Source: an uncultured Pelagibacteraceae bacterium (lineage in GTDB: Bacteria > Pseudomonadota > Alphaproteobacteria > Pelagibacterales > Pelagibacteraceae). From it: a stretch of 64,000 bases of DNA. The notes under the pieces were generated by a model. It was not told where the DNA came from and ran no database searches. It worked only from the letters and a program-made list of their open reading frames with translations. Where the stretch lies: the NCBI GenBank assembly GCA_902614975.1, contig CACMND010000002.1:62001-126000 (forward strand). Direction: 5' to 3'. Positions 1 through 6,656 of this stretch are shown here, one piece after another. Each line of letters begins with the position of its first letter. The first letter of the stretch is position 1. The translations under genes were made by a program, and so were the position numbers.

Positions 1-1
1 T

Positions 2-271
2 GGAAAACCACTTGAAAATATCTCTAATGAATTGATTAATAAATTTTTTAAATTAGTTGGAAAAAAAATCTTAATAATTGGAGTTGGAGGCGTTGACTCT
101 GCCGATGGCGTTTTTAATAAAATTGTAAGCGGTGCAACTCTTGTGCAATTGTATACAGGTATGGTTTATAAAGGACCAACTATTGCTTCAAAGATTAATA
201 AAGATCTCGACGAAATTGTAAAAAGAGAAGGTTTTAAAAATATTTCTGAAGCTATTGGAACAAAAAATTAA
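2..271 (+). CDS. pyrD: Dihydroorotate dehydrogenase (quinone), C-terminal fragment cut by window start
   Basis: Only the last 89 codons are present; the reading frame is open from base 2, so the gene begins upstream of the window. The tail carries the FMN-phosphate-binding signature of class 2 dihydroorotate dehydrogenases: the GVGGV turn, then the SGATLVQLYTG segment and a YKGP motif. The enzyme oxidises dihydroorotate to orotate in pyrimidine synthesis and passes electrons to membrane quinone. The membrane-binding N-terminus that separates class 2 from class 1 cannot be seen, so the class call rests on the C-terminal match alone. A TTG near base 32 could be mistaken for a start, but homology continues upstream of it. 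Confidence 0.88.
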   Translation, partial: GKPLENISNELINKFFKLVGKKILIIGVGGVDSADGVFNKIVSGATLVQLYTGMVYKGPTIASKINKDLDEIVKREGFKNISEAIGTKN

Positions 272-273
272 TC

Positions 274-302
274 TTGACTGGTATTCTTTAAGACCATATA
301 CA
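274..302 (+). promoter_or_regulatory. Probable sigma-70 promoter for rpmB
   Basis: TTGACT (274-279) and TATACA (297-302) are separated by 17 bases, 13 bases before the rpmB ATG. The start site would fall close to 309, leaving a leader of about six bases. The same stretch can be read as CTTGACT-14-CCATATA, which resembles the heat-shock-like promoters elsewhere in the window, so the sigma factor is not certain. Confidence 0.5.
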
Positions 303-314
303 TCTTGAAAATTT

Positions 315-596
315 ATGTCTAAAAAATGCGAACTTACTGGTAAAATCCCTCTAAAAGGCCATAATGTTAGTCACGCTAACAATAAAACTAAGAGAAGATT
401 TCTTCCAAATTTAAAGAAAGTAAAATTTAAAAGTGAACTTTTAAAAAAATCGATGAGATTAACAGTTTCAAATGCAGGTGTTAGATCTGTAGATAAAAAA
501 GGTAGCTTTGATAATTTCTTAAAATCTGCAAAATCAAGAGATTTATCGTTAAGATTAAAAAAGCTTAAAAAATCAATAATCGCAAAAACAGCATAA
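315..596 (+). CDS. rpmB: 50S ribosomal protein L28
   Basis: The 93-residue protein shows the L28 hallmark start CELTGK followed by [17 protein letters not shown] (residues about 18-34) and the basic segment [21 protein letters not shown] core. L28 is a small basic protein of the large ribosomal subunit. The N-terminal Cys pair seen in zinc-binding L28 forms is absent; one Cys at position 5 remains. The gene has its own promoter just upstream, and its stop codon shares a base with the ATG of the next gene (TAATG), so the two are probably cotranscribed. Length and motif spacing are normal for the alphaproteobacterial form. Confidence 0.95.
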   Translation: MSKKCELTGKIPLKGHNVSHANNKTKRRFLPNLKKVKFKSELLKKSMRLTVSNAGVRSVDKKGSFDNFLKSAKSRDLSLRLKKLKKSIIAKTA

Positions 597-1144
597 TGAA
601 TAAAGTTTTCCTTACTCTCTCATTTTTAATGGGATTGGTTGTGCTAGCATCTAATTATTTAGTTCAATTTCCTATAAAATATTACGGTTTAGAGGAGATT
701 TTAACTTACGGTGCTTTTAGTTATCCAATTGCATTTTTAATTACAGATTTAGCCAACAGATCCTTTGGAAAATTAGTAGCTAGAAAAATTGTCTATATAG
801 GCTTCACAATTGGAATTTTGTTTACTTTAATATTTTCAACTAATTTTACTGATCTTATTTCCATAAGAATAGCAATTGGTTCAGGAACAGCTTTTATAAT
901 TGCTCAACTTTTAGATGTTCAGATATTTGATCAATTAAGACAAAAAAAGTGGTTTATAGCACCTTTAACATCTTCTTTGATAGGTTCGACTGTTGATACT
1001 TTTTTATTTTTCTCAATTTCATTCTATGGAACGGGAATTCCTTGGGTAACTTTATCGTTAGGAGATCTTGCGGTAAAAATATTTGTAGCTCTTGTAATGT
1101 TGATACCTTTTAGATTATTACTCGGCACACTAAAAGCAGCATAA
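596..1144 (+). CDS. Queuosine precursor transporter, YhhQ/VUT family
   Basis: The 182-residue protein is almost entirely hydrophobic with about six membrane segments and contains family features of YhhQ (DUF165): an early SNYLVQFP, the YGAFSYPIAFLITDLANRSFG stretch around residues 38-58, and the QLLDVQIFDQLR segment near 104-115. YhhQ proteins import 7-cyano-7-deazaguanine-type precursors for the tRNA base queuosine. It overlaps the rpmB stop by one base and ends a few bases before the convergent aguA stop. A cell with this transporter but incomplete queuosine synthesis would salvage the base from seawater; that consequence is inference, since no que gene lies in the window. Confidence 0.88.
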   Translation: MNKVFLTLSFLMGLVVLASNYLVQFPIKYYGLEEILTYGAFSYPIAFLITDLANRSFGKLVARKIVYIGFTIGILFTLIFSTNFTDLISIRIAIGSGTAFIIAQLLDVQIFDQLRQKKWFIAPLTSSLIGSTVDTFLFFSISFYGTGIPWVTLSLGDLAVKIFVALVMLIPFRLLLGTLKAA

Positions 1145-2197
1145 CTAAATTTTAGGTTCTTGTTGGGTCATGCAATGTATTGCACCAAATCCCCATATCA
1201 ATTTGCTACAGTCAACCGTTTCGATTTTTCTATTTCTAAAGTAATTTTTGAAAATTTTAATTGCAATATTGTCTTCTTTTACTTTGAATATTGGAAGAAT
1301 TATTTTTTTATTACAAATATAAAAATTCATATAACTTGCAGGAACTCTTGTATTCTCAATATAAATTGGTGAAGGCATAGGAACTTTTATAATTTTGAAT
1401 TTCTTTCCTTTCTCACATTTACTTTCTTTCAATATATTTAAATTCTTATTTAAGTTTTTGTAATTTATATCTTTTTTATTATTTTCAACCGCGGTCATAA
1501 TCGTATTTCTTGAAACAAATCTTGATATGTCATCAACATGTCCATGCGTGTCATCGCCAGTAATTCCTTTTTTAAGCCATATAAAGTTTTTTATATTTAA
1601 GTATTTATTAAACATTTTTTCGTAGTCTTTTTTTTTAAAATTTTTATTTCTTTCTTGAATTTTGCTTAACAAACATTCTTCAGTTAATAAAATTGTACCT
1701 GAGCCATTTACATCAAATGCCCCTCCTTCCATGATTATTTTTCTAATTCTGCCTTTTTTTTTGATTATTGGATCAATCTTTTTAAAATTAGCAATTTTAC
1801 TAATACTATTATTGATTTTATTGTCATTTTTATAATTTTTATACTTTGACCATCCGTTAAAACCAAAATTTAGTATTACTTTTTTCTTTTCGACCTTGTT
1901 TGTTATAAATATGGGTCCAGAATCTCTTAACCATATTCTATCAGTTTTAATATAATGGAAGTTGATATTTTTAATTTTATTAAGTTTTATTAATTTTTTT
2001 ATATTTTTTATATTTTTGCTAACGATTAAGTTAATTTTTTGATTTTTTGAAATTTTTTTTATAATCTTTAAAATTACTCCAGGAATAAATTGATATAATC
2101 CAGGCCAATCATTTTTATTATAAGGCCAAGCAATCCAAACTGAATTTTGAGGCTCCCATTCAGCTGGCATTCTAAATCCATTAAAGTTTTCATTCAT
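1145..2197 (-). CDS. aguA: Agmatine deiminase
   Basis: The 350-residue protein matches the agmatine deiminase family (guanidino-group-modifying fold). It opens with MPAEWEPQ (10-17), has WLRDSGP (89-95), EGGAFD (157-162), GDDTHGHVDD (214-223) and the C-terminal GAIHCMTQQEP, with the nucleophile at Cys342. The enzyme hydrolyses agmatine to N-carbamoylputrescine and ammonia. It is the last gene of the minus-strand polyamine operon and overlaps the end of aguB by 8 bases, which fits coupled translation of the two consecutive pathway steps. No arginine decarboxylase that would make agmatine is in the window. The protein is rich in Lys, Asn and Ile, as expected from base composition. Confidence 0.93.
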   Translation of the reverse strand: MNENFNGFRMPAEWEPQNSVWIAWPYNKNDWPGLYQFIPGVILKIIKKISKNQKINLIVSKNIKNIKKLIKLNKIKNINFHYIKTDRIWLRDSGPIFITNKVEKKKVILNFGFNGWSKYKNYKNDNKINNSISKIANFKKIDPIIKKKGRIRKIIMEGGAFDVNGSGTILLTEECLLSKIQERNKNFKKKDYEKMFNKYLNIKNFIWLKKGITGDDTHGHVDDISRFVSRNTIMTAVENNKKDINYKNLNKNLNILKESKCEKGKKFKIIKVPMPSPIYIENTRVPASYMNFYICNKKIILPIFKVKEDNIAIKIFKNYFRNRKIETVDCSKLIWGFGAIHCMTQQEPKI

Positions 2198-3071
2198 CTG
2201 CAGGATTTTTTAGTATGCCTTTATAAAAATCGATTCTTCTATCTCTTAAAAAAGGCCAATGCTCTCTGGCTGAATCAATTTTTTTATAGTTTATTTCACG
2301 AATTAAAATTTCTTCTTTTTTATTCCCAAGTTTTCCAATTATTTTCCCACTAGGATCTATGATCATTGAGTTTCCCCAGAATTCTATTTTCTTCTTACCT
2401 TTTTTTTCTGTTCCAACTCTATTTATAGCAACCACATAAGTACCATTTGCGATTGCGTGAGATTTTTGCATTGTTATCCAAGAGTCTAGTTGAGATTTTC
2501 CAAATTTTTTTTTCTCTTTAGGATGCCATCCAATAGCAGTAGGGTAAAAAATTATTTGTGCACCTTTAAGTGCAGTCAATCTTGCAGCTTCTGGAAACCA
2601 TTGATCCCAACAAATTAAAGGTCCAATTTTACCAAATTTTGTTTTAACAGATTTAAAACCTAAATCTCCAGGAGTAAAATAAAATTTTTCATAATAACCA
2701 GGATCATCTGGTATATGCATTTTTCTATATTTCGATAAAATTTTACCTTTCTCGCTAATAACGATACTAGTATTATGATAGAAGCCATGTGTTTTTTTTT
2801 CAAATAATGAAATCATTAATACTATTTGTAAATCTTTGGCTAATTCACAAAATATTTTTGTAGTTCTGCCAGGTATTTTTTCTGCTAGCTTAAAGTTGGA
2901 ATGACTTTCTGTTTGACAAAAATAATTTGATAAAAATAGTTCTGGTAAACAAATTATTTTAGCTTTTTTTGATGCTGCTTTTTTTATATTTTTAATAGCT
3001 GAATTTATATTTTTTTGAATATTATCTGAAATTTTACTTTGAATAATTCCAATTTTTACTTTTTTGATCAT
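2190..3071 (-). CDS. aguB: N-carbamoylputrescine amidase
   Basis: A 293-residue carbon-nitrogen hydrolase (nitrilase superfamily) with the catalytic triad visible as Glu44 in LPELFLSNYF, Lys117 in YRKMHIPDD and Cys154 in PLICWDQWFPEAAR. The HIPDDPGYYEKFYFTPGD segment is characteristic of the AguB subgroup. It hydrolyses N-carbamoylputrescine to putrescine, carbon dioxide and ammonia. The gene lies three bases after the deoxyhypusine-synthase-like gene and overlaps aguA, so the pair converts agmatine to putrescine inside one transcript. Assignment to AguB rather than another nitrilase rests on sequence and on the aguA neighbour. Confidence 0.93.
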   Translation of the reverse strand: MIKKVKIGIIQSKISDNIQKNINSAIKNIKKAASKKAKIICLPELFLSNYFCQTESHSNFKLAEKIPGRTTKIFCELAKDLQIVLMISLFEKKTHGFYHNTSIVISEKGKILSKYRKMHIPDDPGYYEKFYFTPGDLGFKSVKTKFGKIGPLICWDQWFPEAARLTALKGAQIIFYPTAIGWHPKEKKKFGKSQLDSWITMQKSHAIANGTYVVAINRVGTEKKGKKKIEFWGNSMIIDPSGKIIGKLGNKKEEILIREINYKKIDSAREHWPFLRDRRIDFYKGILKNPADE

Positions 3072-3074
3072 CTA

Positions 3075-4115
3075 TCAAAATATTTTGGAAAAGTTTTTTC
3101 TGTCTCTATTTTTCCATTCTCCAGTATGATAAGCGTCACTTGCTATTAATGGTAAAACACTGGTAGCTTCAGCAAATACCATTTGTTCTTTGGTAGTATC
3201 AACCTTACCCCATGAACTTGCTTCTTTTAATGTCGAACTACTGCAAGCTCCATCTCTTGAGTCAGCAACAGTAATTTGTATTGCATATTTGTGCATATCT
3301 ACATTTTTTCCCAAAAGTTCAGCACAAATTACCGTGTCTTGTATAAAGTTTTTAGGAACTCCACCACCAATCATGAATAATCCCGAACCTTTAGATTTAA
3401 TTTTAATCTCTGTTAATTCTCTAAATTCTCTAATTGAGTCTATTGTAATATGATTTTTTGGATTTCTTTCTTGATGCATGACTAATCCAAAACCTGCACT
3501 TGAGTCTGTAAATGCAGGACAGAATATAGGTACATCGTTATCAAAAGCTGTTTCAATTAAAGAACCTTTCTTTTTAGAATTAGTTTTTAGATATTTACCA
3601 ATCTCTTTAATGAATTCTCTCGATGTGTAAGACTTCGGCTCAAGTTTGTCAGCTATTTCTCCTATTGTTTTATCACAAACCTGGAGCTCCTCTTCATCGA
3701 TGTAAGTATCATAAATCCTATCTATATAATTGTCTCTAAGTTCATTATCATTTTGATATTGTGATCCTTGGTAATGTTTAAATCCAAGCGCTTCAAAAAA
3801 ATCCATATCTATTATAGATGCTCCAGTTGCTACAATTGCATCTACCATGTTGTATTTAACCATATCTCTATAAATATGCATACATCCAGCGGCAGAAGTA
3901 GATCCTGCAAGAGTTAAGAATATTGTACAATCTTTATCTTTAAGCATTTCATTATATATCTTGGATGCATTAGCAGTTTCTCTTGAAACAAAAGACATTT
4001 TTTCCATAGAAGATATAATTTTTCTAGAGTCAAAAGATGTAATATCAATATGCTCAACTTCTTTACTTAAAAAGTCTTTTTTTCTGTTATGATTAAGGTT
4101 TTTTGTATCTGACAT
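3075..4115 (-). CDS. Deoxyhypusine synthase-family protein (probable polyamine aminobutyl transferase)
   Basis: The 346-residue protein is a clear deoxyhypusine synthase homologue: NAD-site segments TGAS (97-100) and GGGVPKNF (250-257), the DSRDGACS region, and the catalytic-lysine motif EASSWGKV with Lys304, followed by LPLIASDAYHTGEW. In eukaryotes and archaea the enzyme moves the aminobutyl group of spermidine onto eIF5A. Bacteria have no eIF5A, so the bacterial homologues must use another acceptor; homospermidine formation from putrescine or spermidine is the obvious option and fits its place between a decarboxylase and two putrescine-forming enzymes. The acceptor cannot be read from sequence. 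The stop codon of the upstream gene overlaps its ATG by one base. Confidence 0.85.
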   Translation of the reverse strand: MSDTKNLNHNRKKDFLSKEVEHIDITSFDSRKIISSMEKMSFVSRETANASKIYNEMLKDKDCTIFLTLAGSTSAAGCMHIYRDMVKYNMVDAIVATGASIIDMDFFEALGFKHYQGSQYQNDNELRDNYIDRIYDTYIDEEELQVCDKTIGEIADKLEPKSYTSREFIKEIGKYLKTNSKKKGSLIETAFDNDVPIFCPAFTDSSAGFGLVMHQERNPKNHITIDSIREFRELTEIKIKSKGSGLFMIGGGVPKNFIQDTVICAELLGKNVDMHKYAIQITVADSRDGACSSSTLKEASSWGKVDTTKEQMVFAEATSVLPLIASDAYHTGEWKNRDRKNFSKIF

Positions 4116-5293
4116 TATGCAACAAGAAACTCTTTATTTGTTTCTTTGTCATACATCGTCATTATTGGATCATCACATACTTCGTAAATACTATCAGAAT
4201 AATATCCATTAAATTGAGTTCTAAATGTCAATCCGTATGCTCCTAATTGACCTAATTCAATGTAATCACCTTCTTTAATATTATTTGGTAGAATAAAAGG
4301 TCCCTTCATATAATCCATGCTATCACATGTTGGTCCATAAAAATCAAATGAAGTCAATTTTTTTGATATAATTCTGCCACTTGTAATTATCCTTGATGGA
4401 TAAACTATATTAGGCACACCTGCATCAAATAAAGTTCCGTATGTTCCATCATTGATATATAGCTTTTGTTTTTTTCTTAAGTTTACTCTCACAATTGTCG
4501 AACCACTTTCTGCAACAATTGCTCGACCTGGCTCACATATAATTTCTGGTTTTTTTTCTAATTTTAATTTATTTAATGAATTTTTTATTTCCTCAAAATA
4601 AGAGTCTAATGATTGAGGAACTAAGTCAGGATAGATTGTTGGAAATCCTCCACCTATATTTATAACATCTGGAACTATTTTTGTTTTTTTTATTATATAT
4701 TTAATTTCATTAATCCCTTTTGAATAGGATATTGGATGCATACATTGCGAACCCACATGAAAACTTAATCCTATTTTTTTTGCATACTGTTTTGTTAATC
4801 TATAAAGCCCTATTGCTTCTGAAGTTTGTGCGCCAAATTTTTTAGATAAATCTATTTCTGCGTGTTCATTAGAAACTGCAACTCTCACAAATAACTCTAA
4901 ATCCTTAGCTTGATTAGTACTATTAAGAATTTTTATTAATTCATCTTTTGTATCTATTGAAAAAGTCTTAATATTATATTTGAAATATGCTTCGTTTATA
5001 CTTTCCTTGCTTTTTACAGTATGCATGTAGGAGCATTTTGCATCTGGGCTAACACTTCTAATTGCCTCAACTTCTTTAATTGAAGCGATATCAAAATCAT
5101 TAATTCCACTTTCCACGATAGTTTTTAATACTAATGGATGCGGGTTAGTTTTAACTGCATATAGGATTTTACCAGGAAATTTATTCTGAAAAAATTTAGA
5201 AGCTATGTTTATAGAATCTCTTCTAATACAATAAACAGGTTCTGTTGGTTTCAGTTGATTTACTAATTTATCAACTGATTTAAATTTTTGCAT
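4115..5293 (-). CDS. Ornithine/lysine-type PLP decarboxylase (fold III)
   Basis: The 392-residue protein is a group IV, alanine-racemase-fold decarboxylase. PLP would bind Lys48 in YAVKTNPHP; the phosphate loop is GGGFPT (214-219), EPGR is at 254-257, and the active-site Cys323-Asp324 in GPTCDSMD is the form found in ornithine decarboxylases. Length and motifs match the short bacterial ODC/LODC type rather than diaminopimelate decarboxylase or the longer arginine decarboxylase. It most likely turns ornithine into putrescine; lysine as a second substrate cannot be excluded. It is the first gene of the polyamine operon and is preceded by a leader with a probable intrinsic terminator. Confidence 0.88.
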   Translation of the reverse strand: MQKFKSVDKLVNQLKPTEPVYCIRRDSINIASKFFQNKFPGKILYAVKTNPHPLVLKTIVESGINDFDIASIKEVEAIRSVSPDAKCSYMHTVKSKESINEAYFKYNIKTFSIDTKDELIKILNSTNQAKDLELFVRVAVSNEHAEIDLSKKFGAQTSEAIGLYRLTKQYAKKIGLSFHVGSQCMHPISYSKGINEIKYIIKKTKIVPDVINIGGGFPTIYPDLVPQSLDSYFEEIKNSLNKLKLEKKPEIICEPGRAIVAESGSTIVRVNLRKKQKLYINDGTYGTLFDAGVPNIVYPSRIITSGRIISKKLTSFDFYGPTCDSMDYMKGPFILPNNIKEGDYIELGQLGAYGLTFRTQFNGYYSDSIYEVCDDPIMTMYDKETNKEFLVA

Positions 5294-5372
5294 TTAAAGC
5301 TCCAAAAAAAATTTAACAAAAAAAACCGGCATAACTGCTATGCAAGTTTATATAAAACGAGCATTTATGCTG
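5294..5372 (-). promoter_or_regulatory. Leader of the polyamine operon with probable transcription attenuator
   Basis: Read on the minus strand, the leader has a hairpin GCATA-gcagt-TATGC (plus coordinates 5329-5343) followed by CGG and eight T (5318-5325), the layout of an intrinsic terminator, 25 bases before the decarboxylase ATG. Just upstream is a second possible hairpin, AGCA-TAAA-TGCT (5360-5371). The GCATAA within it is perfectly complementary to TTATGC in the 3' arm of the terminator, so pairing between them would prevent termination. Alphaproteobacterial ornithine decarboxylase genes are known to have a structured leader, the Rfam speF element; I cannot tell by eye whether this is a reduced member. 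Confidence 0.5.
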
Positions 5373-5403
5373 AAAATGAGCCAATGTAAAGTAAAAATGT
5401 ACC

Positions 5404-5432
5404 CTTGAAATAATTTAGAATGTTTCCATATA
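5404..5432 (+). promoter_or_regulatory. Promoter of the regA-type gene, heat-shock-like, with start site at the ATG
   Basis: CTTGAAA (5404-5410), 15 bases, CCATATA (5426-5432) is the same arrangement as the promoter upstream of hsp20. Transcription would begin about 7 bases downstream, at or next to the ATG at 5439, so the message would be leaderless or nearly so; no ribosome binding site is visible. The elements TTGAAA and CATATA also fit an ordinary sigma-70 promoter with 16-base spacing. Confidence 0.5.
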
Positions 5433-5438
5433 AGGTCC

Positions 5439-6002
5439 ATGCCTGAAGCAGAAGTATTAAAAAAAATAACAGAATTTGAGGATAAATCTCTACTTATAGT
5501 AGATGATGACAACCCTTTTAGAGAAAGACTAGCTCGAGCAATGGAGAAAAAGGGCTTTTCTGTTTCACAAGCAGAGGGTGTAAAAATTGGAATAGAGTCT
5601 GTGAAATCAAAAAAACCTGCTTTCGCAGTTGTTGATTTGAGACTAAATGATGGAAACGGACTAGAAGTTGTAAAAGAAATCCAAAAAAATAACTCAGAAA
5701 GTAGAATAGTGATGCTTACTGGTTATGGAAATATACCAACTGCAGTTGCAGCCATTAAAGAGGGTGCAATTGATTATCTAGCTAAACCAGCAGATGCAGA
5801 TGACGTAGAAAAAGCACTTTTAGCTGATCCAAATAAAAAAGCTGCTCCACCAGAAAATCCAATGTCCGCTGATAGAGTAAAATGGGAACATATACACAGA
5901 GTCTTTGAGCTATGTAACAGAAATGTATCTGAGACTGCAAGAAGACTTAAAATGCATCGAAGAACTCTTCAAAGAATTCTATCAAAAAGATCTCCAAGAT
6001 AA
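5439..6002 (+). CDS. regA: Response regulator of the ActR/RegA/PrrA family
   Basis: The 187-residue protein has an N-terminal receiver domain (acidic pocket VDDD at 21-24, phosphorylation site Asp66 in VVDLRLNDGNGL, conserved Lys116 in YLAKP) and a C-terminal Fis-type helix-turn-helix (about 150-187, VSETARRLKMHRRTLQRIL). The alternating proline linker and this HTH are hallmarks of RegA/ActR/PrrA, the alphaproteobacterial global redox regulators of carbon, nitrogen and energy metabolism. The partner kinase RegB is not adjacent here, unlike many relatives where regB is close by. It is divergent from the polyamine operon, separated by 145 bases. Confidence 0.88.
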   Translation: MPEAEVLKKITEFEDKSLLIVDDDNPFRERLARAMEKKGFSVSQAEGVKIGIESVKSKKPAFAVVDLRLNDGNGLEVVKEIQKNNSESRIVMLTGYGNIPTAVAAIKEGAIDYLAKPADADDVEKALLADPNKKAAPPENPMSADRVKWEHIHRVFELCNRNVSETARRLKMHRRTLQRILSKRSPR

Positions 6003-6004
6003 TA

Positions 6005-6556
6005 CTAAATATATTTTCTAAATTTAATAATTTTATTAACTAAAGCTGTTAGTAATAATATCTTAAATAATTCAGCATAAAGAAATGGGTAAACACCAAA
6101 TTCTAATATTGGTTTATCCCAACCGATTAAATTTCCAAGCCACAAAATACCCAAAATATATATTACGGTTGTTGCTATTATAATTTTTAAAAAATTTAAT
6201 ATATGGTTTTTATCGTATGTAAATATGCCTGCTATCAGACATGCAAATATAAAACCTATTAAATATCCCATTGTGGGACCAACAAAATAAGCTAATCCTA
6301 TTCCTTTCTCTGGTGAGTTAGAAAATACCGGTAATCCCATAATTCCTTCTATCAAATAAAAAACTACCGAAAGTACCCCGACTTTATATCCAAAGGAAAT
6401 TCCTAAAAACAAAACTATAAATGTTTGCATAGTCATAGGAACTGGATAAAAAGGTATTTTAATTTTTGCAGATATTGTCAATAAAATAGAACCTATTAAT
6501 GCAAATATTATGATTTTAATTATTTTATTATTAGAAATTGAATTTACTAATTCCAT
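6005..6556 (-). CDS. bioY: Biotin transporter substrate-binding subunit BioY
   Basis: The 183-residue membrane protein has about six hydrophobic segments and the BioY family motif KIPFYPVPMTMQTFIVL near residues 33-49, plus the GLPVFSNSPEKGIGLAYFVGPTMGYLIGF region around 74-98. BioY is the S component of energy-coupling-factor transporters and can act alone in some bacteria. No ecfA/ecfT genes are nearby, so solo function or a shared module elsewhere are both possible. Its presence suggests biotin is taken up from the environment. The gene converges with regA, with only two bases between stop codons. Confidence 0.9.
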   Translation of the reverse strand: MELVNSISNNKIIKIIIFALIGSILLTISAKIKIPFYPVPMTMQTFIVLFLGISFGYKVGVLSVVFYLIEGIMGLPVFSNSPEKGIGLAYFVGPTMGYLIGFIFACLIAGIFTYDKNHILNFLKIIIATTVIYILGILWLGNLIGWDKPILEFGVYPFLYAELFKILLLTALVNKIIKFRKYI

Positions 6557-6602
6557 TAGCTTTAAATTACTATTTTAATAAAGTTTAATCCACTAATATT
6601 TA

Positions 6603-6631
6603 TTAACAGGATGTTTTATTCTTACTATAAT
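6603..6631 (+). promoter_or_regulatory. Probable sigma-70 promoter for polA
   Basis: TTAACA (6603-6608), a 17-base spacer and a perfect TATAAT (6626-6631) lie 25 bases before the polA ATG. The expected start site is near 6638. The divergent bioY gene starts about 45 bases upstream, so this is the only promoter-sized space for polA. Confidence 0.55.
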
Positions 6632-6656
6632 ACGTCAATTTATTATAAATTAAATT

